Shown: positions 37,431-51,400 of the stretch, in pieces
Position numbering within the stretch: the stretch's first letter is position 1
How the letters are laid out: each line of letters opens with the position of its first letter
NCBI RefSeq assembly: GCF_029227915.1
Contig: NC_079878.1
Location: 3,660,001-3,724,000, forward strand
Reading direction: 5' to 3'
DNA length: 64,000 nt
Source of the DNA: Hydractinia symbiolongicarpus
Taxonomy: Eukaryota > Cnidaria > Hydrozoa > Anthoathecata > Hydractiniidae
Notes under the pieces: generated by a model
The model's input: only the letters and a program-made list of their open reading frames with translations
What the model was told of the DNA's origin: nothing
Databases searched by the model: none
Translations under genes and position numbers: made by a program

Positions 37431-40400
37431 AAACGCATAAGACTTGTAGTTTTCAAAAATGTTTTCATTTTTGATGAGACGCAGAACAAAAGAAGTTTAA
37501 TCGCCGGCAAACGAAAACCTGCGATTTCCCGTAAATCCGGACTCGGCCCGTATAGTCAAAAGTATACAAAGAAAGTACCCAGGGAGTAAACCCATTTCCC
37601 GACCGATTTTTTAAATTATTTTTTCACCACTAAAACGCATGAGACTTGTAGTTTTCAGAAATGTTTTCATTTTTGATGAGACGCTTAATGAAAGTGGTTT
37701 AATCGCCGGCAAACGAAAACCCGCGATTTCCCGTAAATCCAGGGCTTGGCCCGTATAGTCGAATGTATACAAAGAAAGTACCCTGTGAGTAAACTCATTT
37801 CCAAAACGATTTTTTAAATTATCTTTTCACAACTAAAACGCATGAGACTTGCAGTTTTCAAAAATGTTTTCATTTTTGATGAGCCGCTTAATGAAAGAGT
37901 TTTAATCGACGGCAAACGAAATCCCGCGATTTCCCTTAAATCCCGGGCTTGGCCCGTATAGTCGAATGTATACAAAGAAAGTACCCAGGGAGTAAACTCA
38001 TTTCCCGAACGATTTTTTTAATTTTTTTTTTACCACTAAAACGCATGAGACTTGTAGTTTCAAAAATGTTTTTATTTTTGATGAGACGCTTAATGAAAGA
38101 GGTTTAATCGCCGGCAAACGAAAACCCGCGATTTCCCGTAAATCCCGGGCTTGGCCCGTATAGTCGAATGTATACAAAGAAAGTACCCTGTGGGTAAACT
38201 CATTTCCAAAACGATTTTTAAAATTATCTTTTCACCACTAAAACGCATGACACATGCAGTTTTCAAAAATGTTTTCATTTTTGGTGAGACGCTTAATGAA
38301 AGAGGTTTAATCGCCGGCAAACGAAAACCCGCGATTTCCCGTAAATCCCGGGCTTGGCCCGTATAGTCGAATGTATACAAAGAAAGTACCCTGTGAGTAA
38401 ACTCATTTCCAAAACGATTTTTTAAATTATTTTTTCACCACTAAAACGCATAAGACTTGTAGTTTTCAAAAATGTTTTCATTTTTGATGAGACGCAGAAC
38501 AAAAGAAGTTTAATCGCCGGCAAACGAAAACCTGCGATTTCCCGTAAATCCGGACTCGGCCCGTATAGTCAAAAGTATACAAAGAAAGTACCCAGGGAGT
38601 AAACTCATTTCCCGACCGATTTTTTAAATTATTTTTTCACCACTAAAACGCATGAGACTTGTAGTTTTCAGAAATGTTTTCATTTTTGATGAGACGCTTA
38701 ATGAAAGTGGTTTAATCGCCGGCAAACGAAAACCCGCGATTTCCCGTAAATCCAGGGCTTGGCCCGTATAGTCGAATGTATACAAAGAAAGTACCCTGTG
38801 AGTAAACTCATTTCCAAAACGATTTTTTAAATTATCTTTTCACAACTAAAACGCATGAGACTTGCAGTTTTCAAAAATGTTTTCATTTTTGATGAGCCGC
38901 TTAATGAAAGAGTTTTAATCGACGGCAAACGAAATCCCGCGATTTCCCTTAAATCCCGGGCTTGGCCCGTATAGTCGAATGTATACAAAGAAAGTACCCA
39001 GGGAGTAAACTCATTTCCCGAACGATTTTTTTAATTTTTTTTTTACCACTAAAACGCATGAGACTTGTAGTTTCAAAAATGTTTTTATTTTTGATGAGAC
39101 GCTTAATGAAAGAGGTTTAATCGCCGGCAAACGAAAACCCGCGATTTCCCGTAAATCCCGGGCTTGGCCCGTATAGTCGAATGTATACAAAGAAAGTACC
39201 CTGTGGGTAAACTCATTTCCAAAACGATTTTTAAAATTATCTTTTCACCACTAAAACGCATGACACATGCAGTTTTCAAAAATGTTTTCATTTTTGATGA
39301 GACGCTTAATGAAAGAGGTTTAATCGCCGGCAAACGAAATCCCGCGATTTCCCGTAAATCCCGGGCTTGGCCCGTATAGTCGAATGTATACAAAGAAAGT
39401 ACCCAGGGAGTAAACTCATTTCCCGAACGATTTTTTTAATTTTTTTTTTACCACTAAAACGCATGAGACTTGTAGTTTTCAAAAATGTTTTTATTTTTGA
39501 TGAGACGCTTAATGAAAGAGGTTTAATCGCCGGCAAACGAAAACCCGCGATTTCCCGTAAATCCCGGGCTTGGCCCGTATAGTCGAATGTATACAAAGAA
39601 AGTACCCTGTGAGTAAACTCATTTCCAAAACGATTTTTTAAATTATCTTTTCACCACTAAAACGCATGAGACTTGCAGTTTTCAAAAATGTTTTCATTTT
39701 TGATGAGACGCTTAATGAAAGAGGTTTAATCGCCGGTAAACGAAAACCCGCGATTTCCCGTAAATCCCGGGCTTGGCCCGTATAGTCGAATGTATACAAA
39801 GAAAGTACCCTGTGAGTAAACTCATTTCCAAAACGATTTTTTAAATTATCTTTTCACCACTAAAACGCATGAGACTTGCAGTTTTCAAAAATGTTTTCAT
39901 TTTTGATGAGTCGCTTAATGAAAGAGGTTTAATCGCCGGCAAACGAAATCCCGCAATTTCCCGTAAATCCCGGGCTTGGCCCGTATAGTCGAATGTATAC
40001 AAAGAAAGTACCCAGGGAGTAAACTCATTTCCCGAACGATTTTTTAAATTATCTTTTCACCACTAAAACGCATGAGACTTGCAGTTTTCAAAAATGTTTT
40101 CATTTTTGATGAGACGCTTAATGAAAGAGTTTTAATCGCCGGCAAACGAAATCCCGCGATTTCGCGTAAATCCCGGCTTGGCCCGTATAGTCGAATGTAT
40201 ACAAAGAAAGTACCCAGGGAGTAAACTCATTTCCCTAACGATTTTTTAAATTTTTTTTTTACCACTAAAACGCATGAGACTTGTAGTTTTCAAAAATGTT
40301 TTCATTTTTGGTGAGACGCTTAATGAAAGAGGTTTAATCGCCGGCAAACGAAAACCCGCGATTTCCCGTAAATCCCGGGCTTGGCCCGTATAGTCGAATG

Positions 40401-42080
40401 TATACAAAGAAAGTACCCTGTGAGTAAACTCATTTCCAAAACGATTTTTTAAATTATTTTTTCACCACTAAAACGCATAAGACTTGTAGTTTTCAAAAAT
40501 GTTTTCATTTTTGATGAGACGCAGAACAAAAGAAGTTTAATCGCCGGCAAACGAAAACCTGCGATTTCCCGTAAACCCGGACTCGGCCCGTATAGTCAAA
40601 AGTATACAAAGAAAGTACCCAGGGAGTAAACTCATTTCCCGACCGATTTTTTAAATTATTTTTTCACCACTAAAACGCATGAGACTTGTAGTTTTCAGAA
40701 ATGTTTTCATTTTTGATGAGACGCTTAATGAAAGTGGTTTAATCGCCGGCAAACGAAAACCCGCGATTTCCCGTAAATCCAGGGCTTGGCCCGTATAGTC
40801 GAATGTATACAAAGAAAGTACCCTGTGAGTAAACTCATTTCCAAAACGATTTTTTAAATTATCTTTTCACAACTAAAACGCATGAGACTTGCAGTTTTCA
40901 AAAATGTTTTCATTTTTGATGAGCCGCTTAATGAAAGAGTTTTAATCGACGGCAAACGAAATCCCGCAATTTCCCTTAAATCCCGGGCTTGGCCCGTATA
41001 GTCGAATGTATACAAAGAAAGTACCCAGGGAGTAAACTCATTTCCCGAACGATTTTTTTAATTTTTTTTTTACCACTAAAACGCATGAGACTTGTAGTTT
41101 CAAAAATGTTTTTATTTTTGATGAGACGCTTAATGAAAGAGGTTTAATCGCCGGCAAACGAAAACCCGCGATTTCCCGTAAATCCCGGGCTTGGCCCGTA
41201 TAGTCGAATGTATACAAAGAAAGTACCCTGTGGGTAAACTCATTTCCAAAACGATTTTTAAAATTATCTTTTCACCACTAAAACGCATGACACATGCAGT
41301 TTTCAAAAATGTTTTCATTTTTGATGAGACGCTTAATGAAAGAGGTTTAATCGCCGGCAAACGAAATCCCGCGATTTCCCGTAAATCCCGGGCTTGGCCC
41401 GTATAGTCGAATGTATACAAAGAAAGTACCCAGGGAGTAAACTCATTTCCCGAACGATTTTTTTAATTTTTTTTTTACCACTAAAACGCATGAGACTTGT
41501 AGTTTTCAAAAATGTTTTTATTTTTGATGAGACGCTTAATGAAAGAGGTTTAATCGCCGGCAAACGAAAACCCGCGATTTCCCGTAAATCCCAGGCTTGG
41601 CCCGTATAGTCGAATGTATACAAAGAAAGTACCCTGTGAGTAAACTCATTTCCAAAACGATTTTTTAAATTATCTTTTCACCACTAAAACGCATGAGACT
41701 TGCAGTTTTCAAAAATGTTTTCATTTTTGATGAGACGCTTAATGAAAGAGGTTTAATCGCCGACAAACGAAAACCCGCGATTTCCCGTAAATCCCGGGCT
41801 TGGCCTGTATAGTCGAATGTATACAAAGAAAGTACCCTGTGAGTAAACTCATTTCCAAAACGATTTTTTAAATTATCTTTTCACCACTAAAACGCATGAG
41901 ACTTGCAGTTTTCAAAAATGTTTTCATTTTTGATGAGTCGCTTAATGAAAGAGGTTTAATCGCCGGCAAACGAAATCCCGCAATTTCCCGTAAATCCCGG
42001 GCTTGGCCCGTATAGTCGAATGTATACAAAGAAAGTACCCAGGGAGTAAACTCATTTCCCGAACGATTTTTTAAATTTTT
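37431..42080. repeat. Nested 5-monomer (1013 bp) and 10-monomer (2027 bp) repeats
   Basis: Marks GACGCAGAACAAAAG (37478, 38491, 40518), GATGAGCCGC (near 37882, 38895, 40922), TAGTTTCAAAAATG (near 38057, 39070, 41097) and GACACATGCAG (near 38248, 39261, 41288) all step by 1013 and then 2027 bp. The 2027-bp match also covers the GAGTCGC unit (39910 and 41937) and ends near 40050 and 42077. There one copy joins a CCCGAACG tail to a TTATCTTTTCACC end, and the other continues into poly-T. Confidence 0.9.
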
Positions 42081-42892
42081 TTTTACCACTAAAACGCATG
42101 AGACTTGTAGTTTTCAAAAATGTTTTCATTTTTGATGAGACGCTTAATGAAAGAGGTTTAATCGCCGGCAAACGAAAACCCGCGATTTCCCGTAAATCCC
42201 GGGCTTGGCCCGTATAGTCGAATGTATACAAAGAAAGTACCCTGTGAGTAAACTCATTTCCAAAACGATTTTTTAAATTATCTTTTCACCACTAAAACGC
42301 ATGAGACTTGCAGTTTTCAAAAATGTTTTCATTTTTGATGAGACGCTTAATGAAAGAGTTTTAATCGCCGGCAAACGAAATCCCGCGATTTCCCGTAAAT
42401 CCCGGGCTTGGCCCGTATAGTCGAATGTATACAAAGAAAGTACCCAGGGAGTAAACTCGTTTCCCGAACGATTTTTTAATTTTTTTTTTACCACTAAAAC
42501 GCATGAGACTTGTAGTTTTCAAAAATGTTTTTATTTTTGATGAGACGCTGAATAAAAGTGGTTTAATCGCCGGCAAACGAAATCCCGCAATTTCCCATAA
42601 ATCTCGGGCTTGGCCCGTATAGTCGAATGTATACAAAGAAAGTACCCAGGGAGTAAACTCATTTCCCGAACGATTTTTTAAATTTTTTTTTACCACTAAA
42701 ACGCATGAGACTTGTAGTTTTTAAAAATGTTTTCATTTTTGGTGAGACGCTTAATGAAAGAGGTTTAATCGCCAGCAAACGAAAACCCGCGATTTCCCGT
42801 AAATCCCGGGCTTGGCCCGTATAGTCGAATGTATACAAAGAAAGTACCCTGTGAGTAAACTCATTTCCCGAACGATTTTTTAAATTTTTTTT

Positions 42893-45800
42893 TTACCTCT
42901 AAAACGCATGAGACTTGTAGTTTTCAAAAATGTTTTCATTTTTGATGAGACGCTTAATGAAAGAGGTTTAATCGCCGGCAAACGAAATCCCGCAATTTCC
43001 CGTAAATCCCGGGCTTGGCCCGTATAGTCGAATGTATACAAAGAAAGTACCCTGTGAGTAAACTCATTTTCAAAACGATTTTTTAAATTATCTTTTTACC
43101 ACTAAAACGCATGAGACTTGCAGTTTTCAAAAATGTTTTCATTTTTGATGAGACGCTTAATGAAAGAGGTTTAATCGCCGGCAAACGAAATCCCGCGATT
43201 TCCCGTAAATCCCGGGCTTGGCCCGTATAGTCGAATGTATACAAAGAAAGTACCCAGGGAGTAAACTCATTTCCCGAACGATTTTTTAAATTTTTTTTTA
43301 CCACTAAAACGCATGAGACTTGTAGTTTTCAAAAATGTTTTCATTTTTGGTGAGACGCTTAATGAAAGAGGTTTAATCGCCAGCAAACGAAAACCCGCGA
43401 TTTCCCGTAACTCCCGGGCTTGGCCCGTATAGTCGAATGTATACAAAGAAAGTACCCTGTGAGTAAACTCATTTCCCGAACGATTTTTTAATTTTTTTTT
43501 TACCACTAAAACGCATGAGACTTGTAGTTTTCAAAAATGTTTTTATTTTTGATGAGACGCTGAATAAAAGTGGTTTAATCGCCGGCAAACGAAATCCCGC
43601 AATTTCCCATAAATCCCGGGCTTGGCCCGTATAGTCGAATGTATACAAAGAAAGTACCCAGGGAGTAAACTCATTTCCCGAACGATTTTTTAAATTTTTT
43701 TTTACCACTAAAACGCATGAGACTTGCAGTTTTTAAAAATGTTTTCATTTTTGGTGAGACGCTTAATGAAAGAGGTTTAATCGCCAGCAAACGAAAACCC
43801 GCGATTTCCCGTAAATCCCGGGCTTGGCCCGTATAGTCGAATGTATACAAAGAAAGTACCCAGGGAGTAAACTCGTTTCCCGAACGATTTTTAAATTTTT
43901 TTTTTACCACTAAAACGCATGAGACTTGTAGTTTTCAAAAATGTTTTTATTTTTGATGAGACGCTGAATAAAAGTGGTTTAATCGCCGGCAAACGAAATC
44001 CCGCAATTTCCCATAAATCCCGGGCTTGGCCCGTATAGTCGAATGTATACAAAGAAAGTACCCAGGGAGTAAACTCATTTCCCGAACGATTTTTTAAATT
44101 TTTTTTTACCACTAAAACGCATGAGACTTGTAGTTTTTAAAAATGTTTTCATTTTTGGTGAGACGCTTAATGAAAGAGGTTTAATCGCCAGCAAACGAAA
44201 ACCCGCGATTTCCCGTAAATCCCGGGCTTGGCCCGTATAGTCGAATGTATACAAAGAAAGTACCCTGTGAGTAAACTCATTTCCCGAACGATTTTTTAAA
44301 TTTTTTTTTTACCTCTAAAACGCATGAGACTTGTAGTTTTCAAAAATGTTTTCATTTTTGATGAGACGCTTAATGAAAGAGGTTTAATCGCCGGCAAACG
44401 AAATCCCGCAATTTCCCGTAAATCCCGGGCTTGGCCCGTATAGTCGAATGTATACAAAGAAAGTACCCTGTGAGTAAACTCATTTTCAAAACGATTTTTT
44501 AAATTATCTTTTTACCACTAAAACGCATGAGACTTGCAGTTTTCAAAAATGTTTTCATTTTTGATGAGACGCTTAATGAAAGAGGTTTAATCGCCGGCAA
44601 ACGAAATCCCGCGATTTCCCGTAAATCCCGGGCTTGGCCCGTATAGTCGAATGTATACAAAGAAAGTACCCAGGGAGTAAACTCATTTCCCGAACGATTT
44701 TTTAAATTTTTTTTTACCACTAAAACGCATGAGACTTGTAGTTTTCAAAAATGTTTTCATTTTTGGTGAGACGCTTAATGAAAGAGGTTTAATCGCCAGC
44801 AAACGAAAACCCGCGATTTCCCGTAAATCCCGGGCTTGGCCCGTATAGTCGAATGTATACAAAGAAAGTACCCTGTGAGTAAACTCATTTCCCGAACGAT
44901 TTTTTAATTTTTTTTTTACCACTAAAACGCATGAGACTTGTAGTTTTCAAAAATGTTTTTATTTTTGATGAGACGCTGAATAAAAGTGGTTTAATCGCCG
45001 GCAAACGAAATCCCGCAATTTCCCATAAATCCCGGGCTTGGCCCGTATAGTCGAATGTATACAAAGAAAGTACCCAGGGAGTAAATTCATTTCCCGAACG
45101 ATTTTTTAAATTTTTTTTTACCACTAAAACGCATGAGACTTGCAGTTTTTAAAAATGTTTTCATTTTTGGTGAGACGCTTAATGAAAGAGGTTTAATCGC
45201 CAGCAAACGAAAACCCGCGATTTCCCGTAAATCCCGGGCTTGGCCCGTATAGTCGAATGTATACAAAGAAAGTACCCTGTGAGTAAACTCATTTCCCGAA
45301 CGATTTTTTAAATTTTTTTTTTACCTCTAAAACGCATGAGACTTGTAGTTTTCAAAAATGTTTTCATTTTTGATGAGACGCTTAATGAAAGAGGTTTAAT
45401 CGCCGGCAAACGAAATCCCGCAATTTCCCGTAAATCCCGGGCTTGGCCCGTATAGTCGAATGTATACAAAGAAAGTACCCTGTGAGTAAACTCATTTTCA
45501 AAACGATTTTTTAAATTATCTTTTTACCACTAAAACGCATGAGACTTGCAGTTTTCAAAAATGTTTTCATTTTTGATGAGACGCTTAATGAAAGAGGTTT
45601 AATCGCCGGCAAACGAAATCCCGCGATTTCCCGTAAATCCCGGGCTTGGCCCGTATAGTCGAATGTATACAAAGAAAGTATCCAGGGAGTAAACTCATTT
45701 CCCGAACGATTTTTTAAATTTTTTTTTACCACTAAAACGCATGAGACTTGTAGTTTTCAAAAATGTTTTCATTTTTGGTGAGACGCTTAATGAAAGAGGT

Positions 45801-48800
45801 TTAATCGCCAGCAAACGAAAACCCGCGATTTCCCGTAATTCCCGGGCTTGGCCCGTATAGTCGAATGTATACAAAGAAAGTACCCTGTGAGTAAACTCAT
45901 TTCCCGAACGATTTTTTAAATTTTTTTTTTACCACTAAAACGCATGAGACTTGTAGTTTTCAAAATTGTTTTCATTTTTGATGAGACGCTTAATAAAAGA
46001 GGTTTAATCGCCGGCAAACGAAAACCCGCGATTTCCCGTAAATCCCGGGCTTGGCCCGTATAGTCGAATGTATACAAAGAAAGTACCCTGTGAGTAAACT
46101 CATTTCCAAAACGATTTTTTAAATTATCTTTTCACCACTAAAACGCATGAGACTTGCAGTTTTCAAAAATGTTTTCATTTTTGATGAGACGCTTAATGAA
46201 AGAGTTTTAATCGCCGGCAAACGAAAACCCGCGATTTCCCGTAATTCCCGGGCTTGGCCCGTATAGTCGAATGTATACAAAGAAAGTACCCTGTGAGTAA
46301 ACTCATTTCCCGAACGATTTTTTAATTTTTTTTTACCACTAAAACGCATGAGACTTGTAGTTTTCAAAAATGTTTTTATTTTTGATGAGACGCTGAATAA
46401 AAGTGGTTTAATCGCCGGCAAACGAAATCCCGCAATTTCCCATAAATCCCGGGCTTGGCCCGTATAGTCGAATGTATACAAAGAAAGTACCCAGGGAGTA
46501 AACTCATTTCCCGAACGATTTTTTAAATTTTTTTTTTACCTCTAAAACGCATGAGACTTGTAGTTTTCAAAAACGTTTTCATTTTTGATGAGACGCTTAA
46601 TGAAAGAGGTTTAATCGCCGGCAAACGAAATCCCGCAATTTCCCGTAAATCCCGGGCTTGGCCCGTATAGTCGAATGTATACAAAGAAAGTACCCTGTGA
46701 GTAAACTCATTTTCAAAACGATTTTTTAAATTATCTTTTTACCACTAAAACGCATTAGCCTTGCAGTTTTCAAAAATGTTTTCATTTTTGATGAGACGCT
46801 TAATGAAAGAGGTTTAATCGCCGGCAAACGAAATCCCGCGATTTCCCGTAAATCCCGGGCTTGGCCCGTATAGTCGAATGTATACAAAGAACGTACCCTG
46901 TGAGTAAACTCATTTCCCGAACGATTTTTTAAATTTTTTTTTTACCACTAAAACGCATGAGACTTGTAGTTTTCAAAAATGTTTTCATTTTTGATGAGAC
47001 GCTTAATGAAAGAGGTTTAATCGCCGGCAAACGAAAACCCGCGATTTCCCGTAAATCCCGGGCTTGGCCCGTATAGTCGAATGTATACAAAGAAAGTACC
47101 CTGTGAGTAAACTCATTTCCAAAACGATTTTTTAAATTATCTTTTCACCACTAAAACGCATGAGACTTGCAGTTTTCAAAAATGTTTTCATTTTTGATGA
47201 GACGCTTAATGAAAGAGTTTTAATCGCCGGCAAACGAAAACCCGCGATTTCCCGTAAATCCCGGGCTTGGCCCGTATAGTCGAATGTATACAAAGAAAGT
47301 ACCCAGGGAGTAAACTCATTTCCCGAACGATTTTTTAATTTTTCTTTTACCACTAAAACGCATGAGACTTGTAGTTTTCAAAAATGTTTTTATTTTTGAT
47401 GAGACGCTGAATAAAAGTTGTTTAATCGCCGGCAAACGAAAACCCGCGATTTTCCGTAAATCCCGGGCTTGGCCCGTATAGTCGAATGTATACAAAGAAA
47501 GTACCCTGTGAGTAAACTCATTTTCAAAACGATTTTTTAAATTATCTTTTCACCACTAAAACGCATGAGACTTGTAGTTTTCAAAAATGTTTTCATTTTT
47601 GGTGAGACGCTTAATGAAAGAGGTTTAATCGCCGTCAAACGAAATCCCGCAATTTCCCGTAAATCCCGGGCTTGGCCCGTATAGTCGAATGTATACAAAG
47701 AAAGTACCCAGGGAGTAAACTCATTTCCCGAACGATTTTTTAAATTTTTTTTTTACCACTAAAACGCATGAGACTTGTAGTTTTCAAAAATCTTTTCATT
47801 TTTGATGAGACGCTTAATGAAAGAGGTTTAATCGCCGGCAAACGAAAACCCGCGATTTCCCGTAAATCCCGGGCTTGGCCCGTATAGTCGAATGTATACA
47901 AAGAAAGTACCCTGTGAGTAAACTCATTTCCAAAACGATTTTTTAAATTATCTTTTCACCACTAAAACGCATGAGACTTGCAGTTTTCAAAAATGTTTTC
48001 ATTTTTGATGAGACGCTTAATGAAAGAGTTTTAATCGCCGGCAAACGAAATCCCGCGATTTCCCGTAAATCCCGGGCTTGGCCCGTATAGTCGAATGTAT
48101 ACAAAGAAAGTACCCTGTGAGTAAACTCATTTTCAAAACGATTTTTTAAATTATCTTTTCACCACTAAAACGCATGAGACTTGCAGTTTTCAAAAATGTT
48201 TTCATTTTTGATGAGACGCTTAATGAAAGAGGTTTAATCGCCGGCAAACGAAATCCCGCGATTTCCCGTAAATCCCGGGCTTGGCTCGTATAGTCGAATG
48301 TATACAAAGAAAGTACCCAGGGAGTAAACTCATTTCCCGAACGATTTTTTAAATTTTTTTTTACCACTAAAACGCATGAGACTTGTAGTTTTCAAAAATG
48401 TTTTCATTTTTGGTGAGACGCTTAATGAAAGAGGTTTAATCGCCAGCAAACGAAAACCCGCGATTTCCCGTAACCCCGGGCTTGGCCCGGGAAGTCGAAT
48501 GTGTACAAAGAAAGTACCCTGTGAGTAAACTCATTTCCCGAACGATTTTTTAAATTTTTTTTTACCACTAAAACGCATGAGACTTGTAGTTTTCAAAAAT
48601 GTTTTTATTTTTGATGAGACGCTGAATAAAAGTGGTTTAATCGCCGGCAAACGAAATCCCGCAATTTCCCATAAATCCCGGACTTGGCCCGTATAGTCGA
48701 ATGTATACAAAGAAAGTACCCAGGGAGTAAACTCATTTCCCGAACGATTTTTTAAATTTTTTTTTACCACTAAAACGCATGAGACTTGTAGTTTTTAAAA

Positions 48801-51400
48801 ATGTTTTCATTTTTGGTGAGACGCTTAATGAAAGAGGTTTAATCGCCAGCAAACGAAAACCCGCGATTTCCCGTAAATCCCGGGCTTGGCCCGTATATTT
48901 GAATGTATACAAAGAAAGTACCCTGTGAGTAAACTCATTTCCCGAACGATTTTTTAAATTTTTTTTTTACCTCTAAAACGCATGAGACTTGTAGTTTTCA
49001 AAAATGTTTTCATTTTTGATGAGACGCTTAATGAAAGAGGTTTAATCGCCGGCAAACGAAATCCCGCAATTTCCCGTAAATCCCGGGCTTGGCCCGTATA
49101 GTCGAATGTATACAAAGAAAGTACCCTGTGAGTAAACTCATTTTCCAAACGATTTTTTAAATTATCTTTTTACCACTAAAACGCATGAGACTTGCAGTTT
49201 TCAAAAATGTTTTCATTTTTGATGAGACGCTTAATGAAAGAGGTTTAATCGCCGGCAAACGAAATCCCGCGATTTCCCGTAAATCCCGGGCTTGGCCCGT
49301 ATAGTCGAATGTATACAAAGAAAGTACCCAGGGAGTAAACTCATTTCCCGAACGATTTTTTAAATTTTTTTTTACCACTAAAACGCATGAGACTTGTAGT
49401 TTTCAAAAATGTTTTTATTTTTGATGAGACGCTGAATAAAAGTGGTTTAATCGCCGGCAAACGAAATCCCGCAATTTCCCATAAATCCCGGACTTGGCCC
49501 GTATAGTCGAATGTATACAAAGAAAGTACCCAGGGAGTAAACTCATTTCCCGAACGATTTTTTAAATTTTTTTTTACCACTAAAACGCATGAGACTTGTA
49601 GTTTTTAAAAATGTTTTCATTTTTGGTGAGACGCTTAATGAAAGAGGTTTAATCGCCAGCAAACGAAAACCCGCGATTTCCCGTAAATCCCGGGCTTGGC
49701 CCGTATATTTGAATGTATACAAAGAAAGTACCCTGTGAGTAAACTCATTTCCCGAACGATTTTTTAAATTTTTTTTTTACCTCTAAAACGCATGAGACTT
49801 GTAGTTTTCAAAAATGTTTTCATTTTTGATGAGACGCTTAATGAAAGAGGTTTAATCGCCGGCAAACGAAATCCCGCAATTTCCCGTAAATCCCGGGCTT
49901 GGCCCGTATAGTCGAATGTATACAAAGAAAGTACCCTGTGAGTAAACTCATTTTCCAAACGATTTTTTAAATTATCTTTTTACCACTAAAACGCATGAGA
50001 CTTGCAGTTTTCAAAAATGTTTTCATTTTTGATGAGACGCTTAATGAAAGAGGTTTAATCGCCGGCAAACGAAATCCCGCGATTTCCCGTAAATCCCGGG
50101 CTTGGCCCGTATAGTCGAATGTATACAAAGAAAGTACCCAGGGAGTAAACTCATTTCCCGAACGATTTTTTAAATTTTTTTTTACCACTAAAACGCATGA
50201 GACTTGTAGTTTTCAAAAATGTTTTCATTTTTGGTGAGACGCTTAATGAAAGAGGTTTAATCGCCAGCAAACGAAAACCCGCGATTTCCCGTAATTCCCG
50301 GGCTTGGCCCGTATAGTCGAATGTATACAAAGAAAGTACCCTGTGAGTAAACTCATTTCCCGAACGATTTTTTAAATTTTTTTTTTACCACTAAAACGCA
50401 TCAGACTTGTAGTTTTCAAAAATGTTTTCATTTTTGATGAGACGCTTAATGAAAGAGGTTTAATCGCCGGCAAACGAAAACCCGCGATTTCCCGTAAATC
50501 CCGGGCTTGGCCCGTATAGTCGAATGTACACAAAGAAAGTACCCAGGGAGTAAACTCATTTCCCGAACGATTTTTTAATTTTTTTTTTACCACTAAAACG
50601 CATGAGACTTGTAGTTTTCAAAAATGTTTTTATTTTTGATGAGACGCTGAATAAAAGTGGTTTAATCGCCGGCAAACGAAAACCCGCGATTTTCCGTAAA
50701 TCCCGGGCTTGGCCCGTATAGTCGAATGTATACAAAGAAAGTACCCTGTGAGTAAACTCATTTTCAAAACGATTTTTTAAATTATCTTTTCACCACTAAA
50801 ACGCATGAGACTTGCAGTTTTCAAAAATGTTTTCATTTTTGATGAGACGCTTAATGAAAGAGGTTTAATCGCCGGCAAACGAAATCCCGCGATTTCCCGT
50901 AAATCCCGGGCTTGGCCCGTATAGTCAAATGTATACAAAGAAAGTACCCTGTGAGTAAACTCATTTCCCGAACGATTTTTTAAATTTTTTTTTTACCTCT
51001 AAAACGCATGAGACTTGTAGTTTTCAAAAATGTTTTCATTTTTGATGAGACGCTTAATGAAAGAGGTTTAATCGCCGGCAAACGAAATCCCGCAATTTCC
51101 CGTAAATCCCGGGCTTGGCCCGTATAGTCGAATGTATACAAAGAAAGTACCCTGTGAGTAAACTCATTTTCCAAACGATTTTTTAAATTATCTTTTTACC
51201 ACTAAAACGCATGAGACTTGCAGTTTTCAAAAATGTTTTCATTTTTGATGAGACGCTTAATGAAAGAGGTTTAATCGCCGGCAAACGAAATCCCGCGATT
51301 TCCCGTAAATCCCGGGCTTGGCCCGTATAGTCGAATGTATACAAAGAAAGTACCCAGGGAGTAAACTCATTTCCCGAACGATTTTTTAAATTTTTTTTTA
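42893..51400. repeat. Variable higher-order repeat block marked by ACCTCTAAAACGC
   Basis: The head variant TTACCTCT occurs at 42893, 44309, 45321, 46536, 48967, 49777 and 50993. The steps are 1416, 1012, 1215, 2431, 810 and 1216 bp, or 7, 5, 6, 12, 4 and 6 monomers. Around each mark the neighbours are similar (units with CGCCAGCAAACG and TTGGTGAG, CCCATAAATCC, TTTTCAAAACG). The block therefore behaves as one higher-order unit whose length changes by whole monomers between copies. Recombinant tails that join CCTGTGAG to CCCGAACG are common here. Confidence 0.88.
48521..50140. repeat. Tandem 4-monomer repeat, 810 bp x 2
   Basis: The two copies (about 48521-49330 and 49331-50140) agree at all marks I compared, including the rare GTATATTTGAATG at about 48895 and 49705 and the ACCTCT unit at 48967 and 49777. 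Just upstream lies an unusual unit with GCCCGGGAAGTCGAATGTGTAC (near 48487) that is not copied. Confidence 0.91.
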
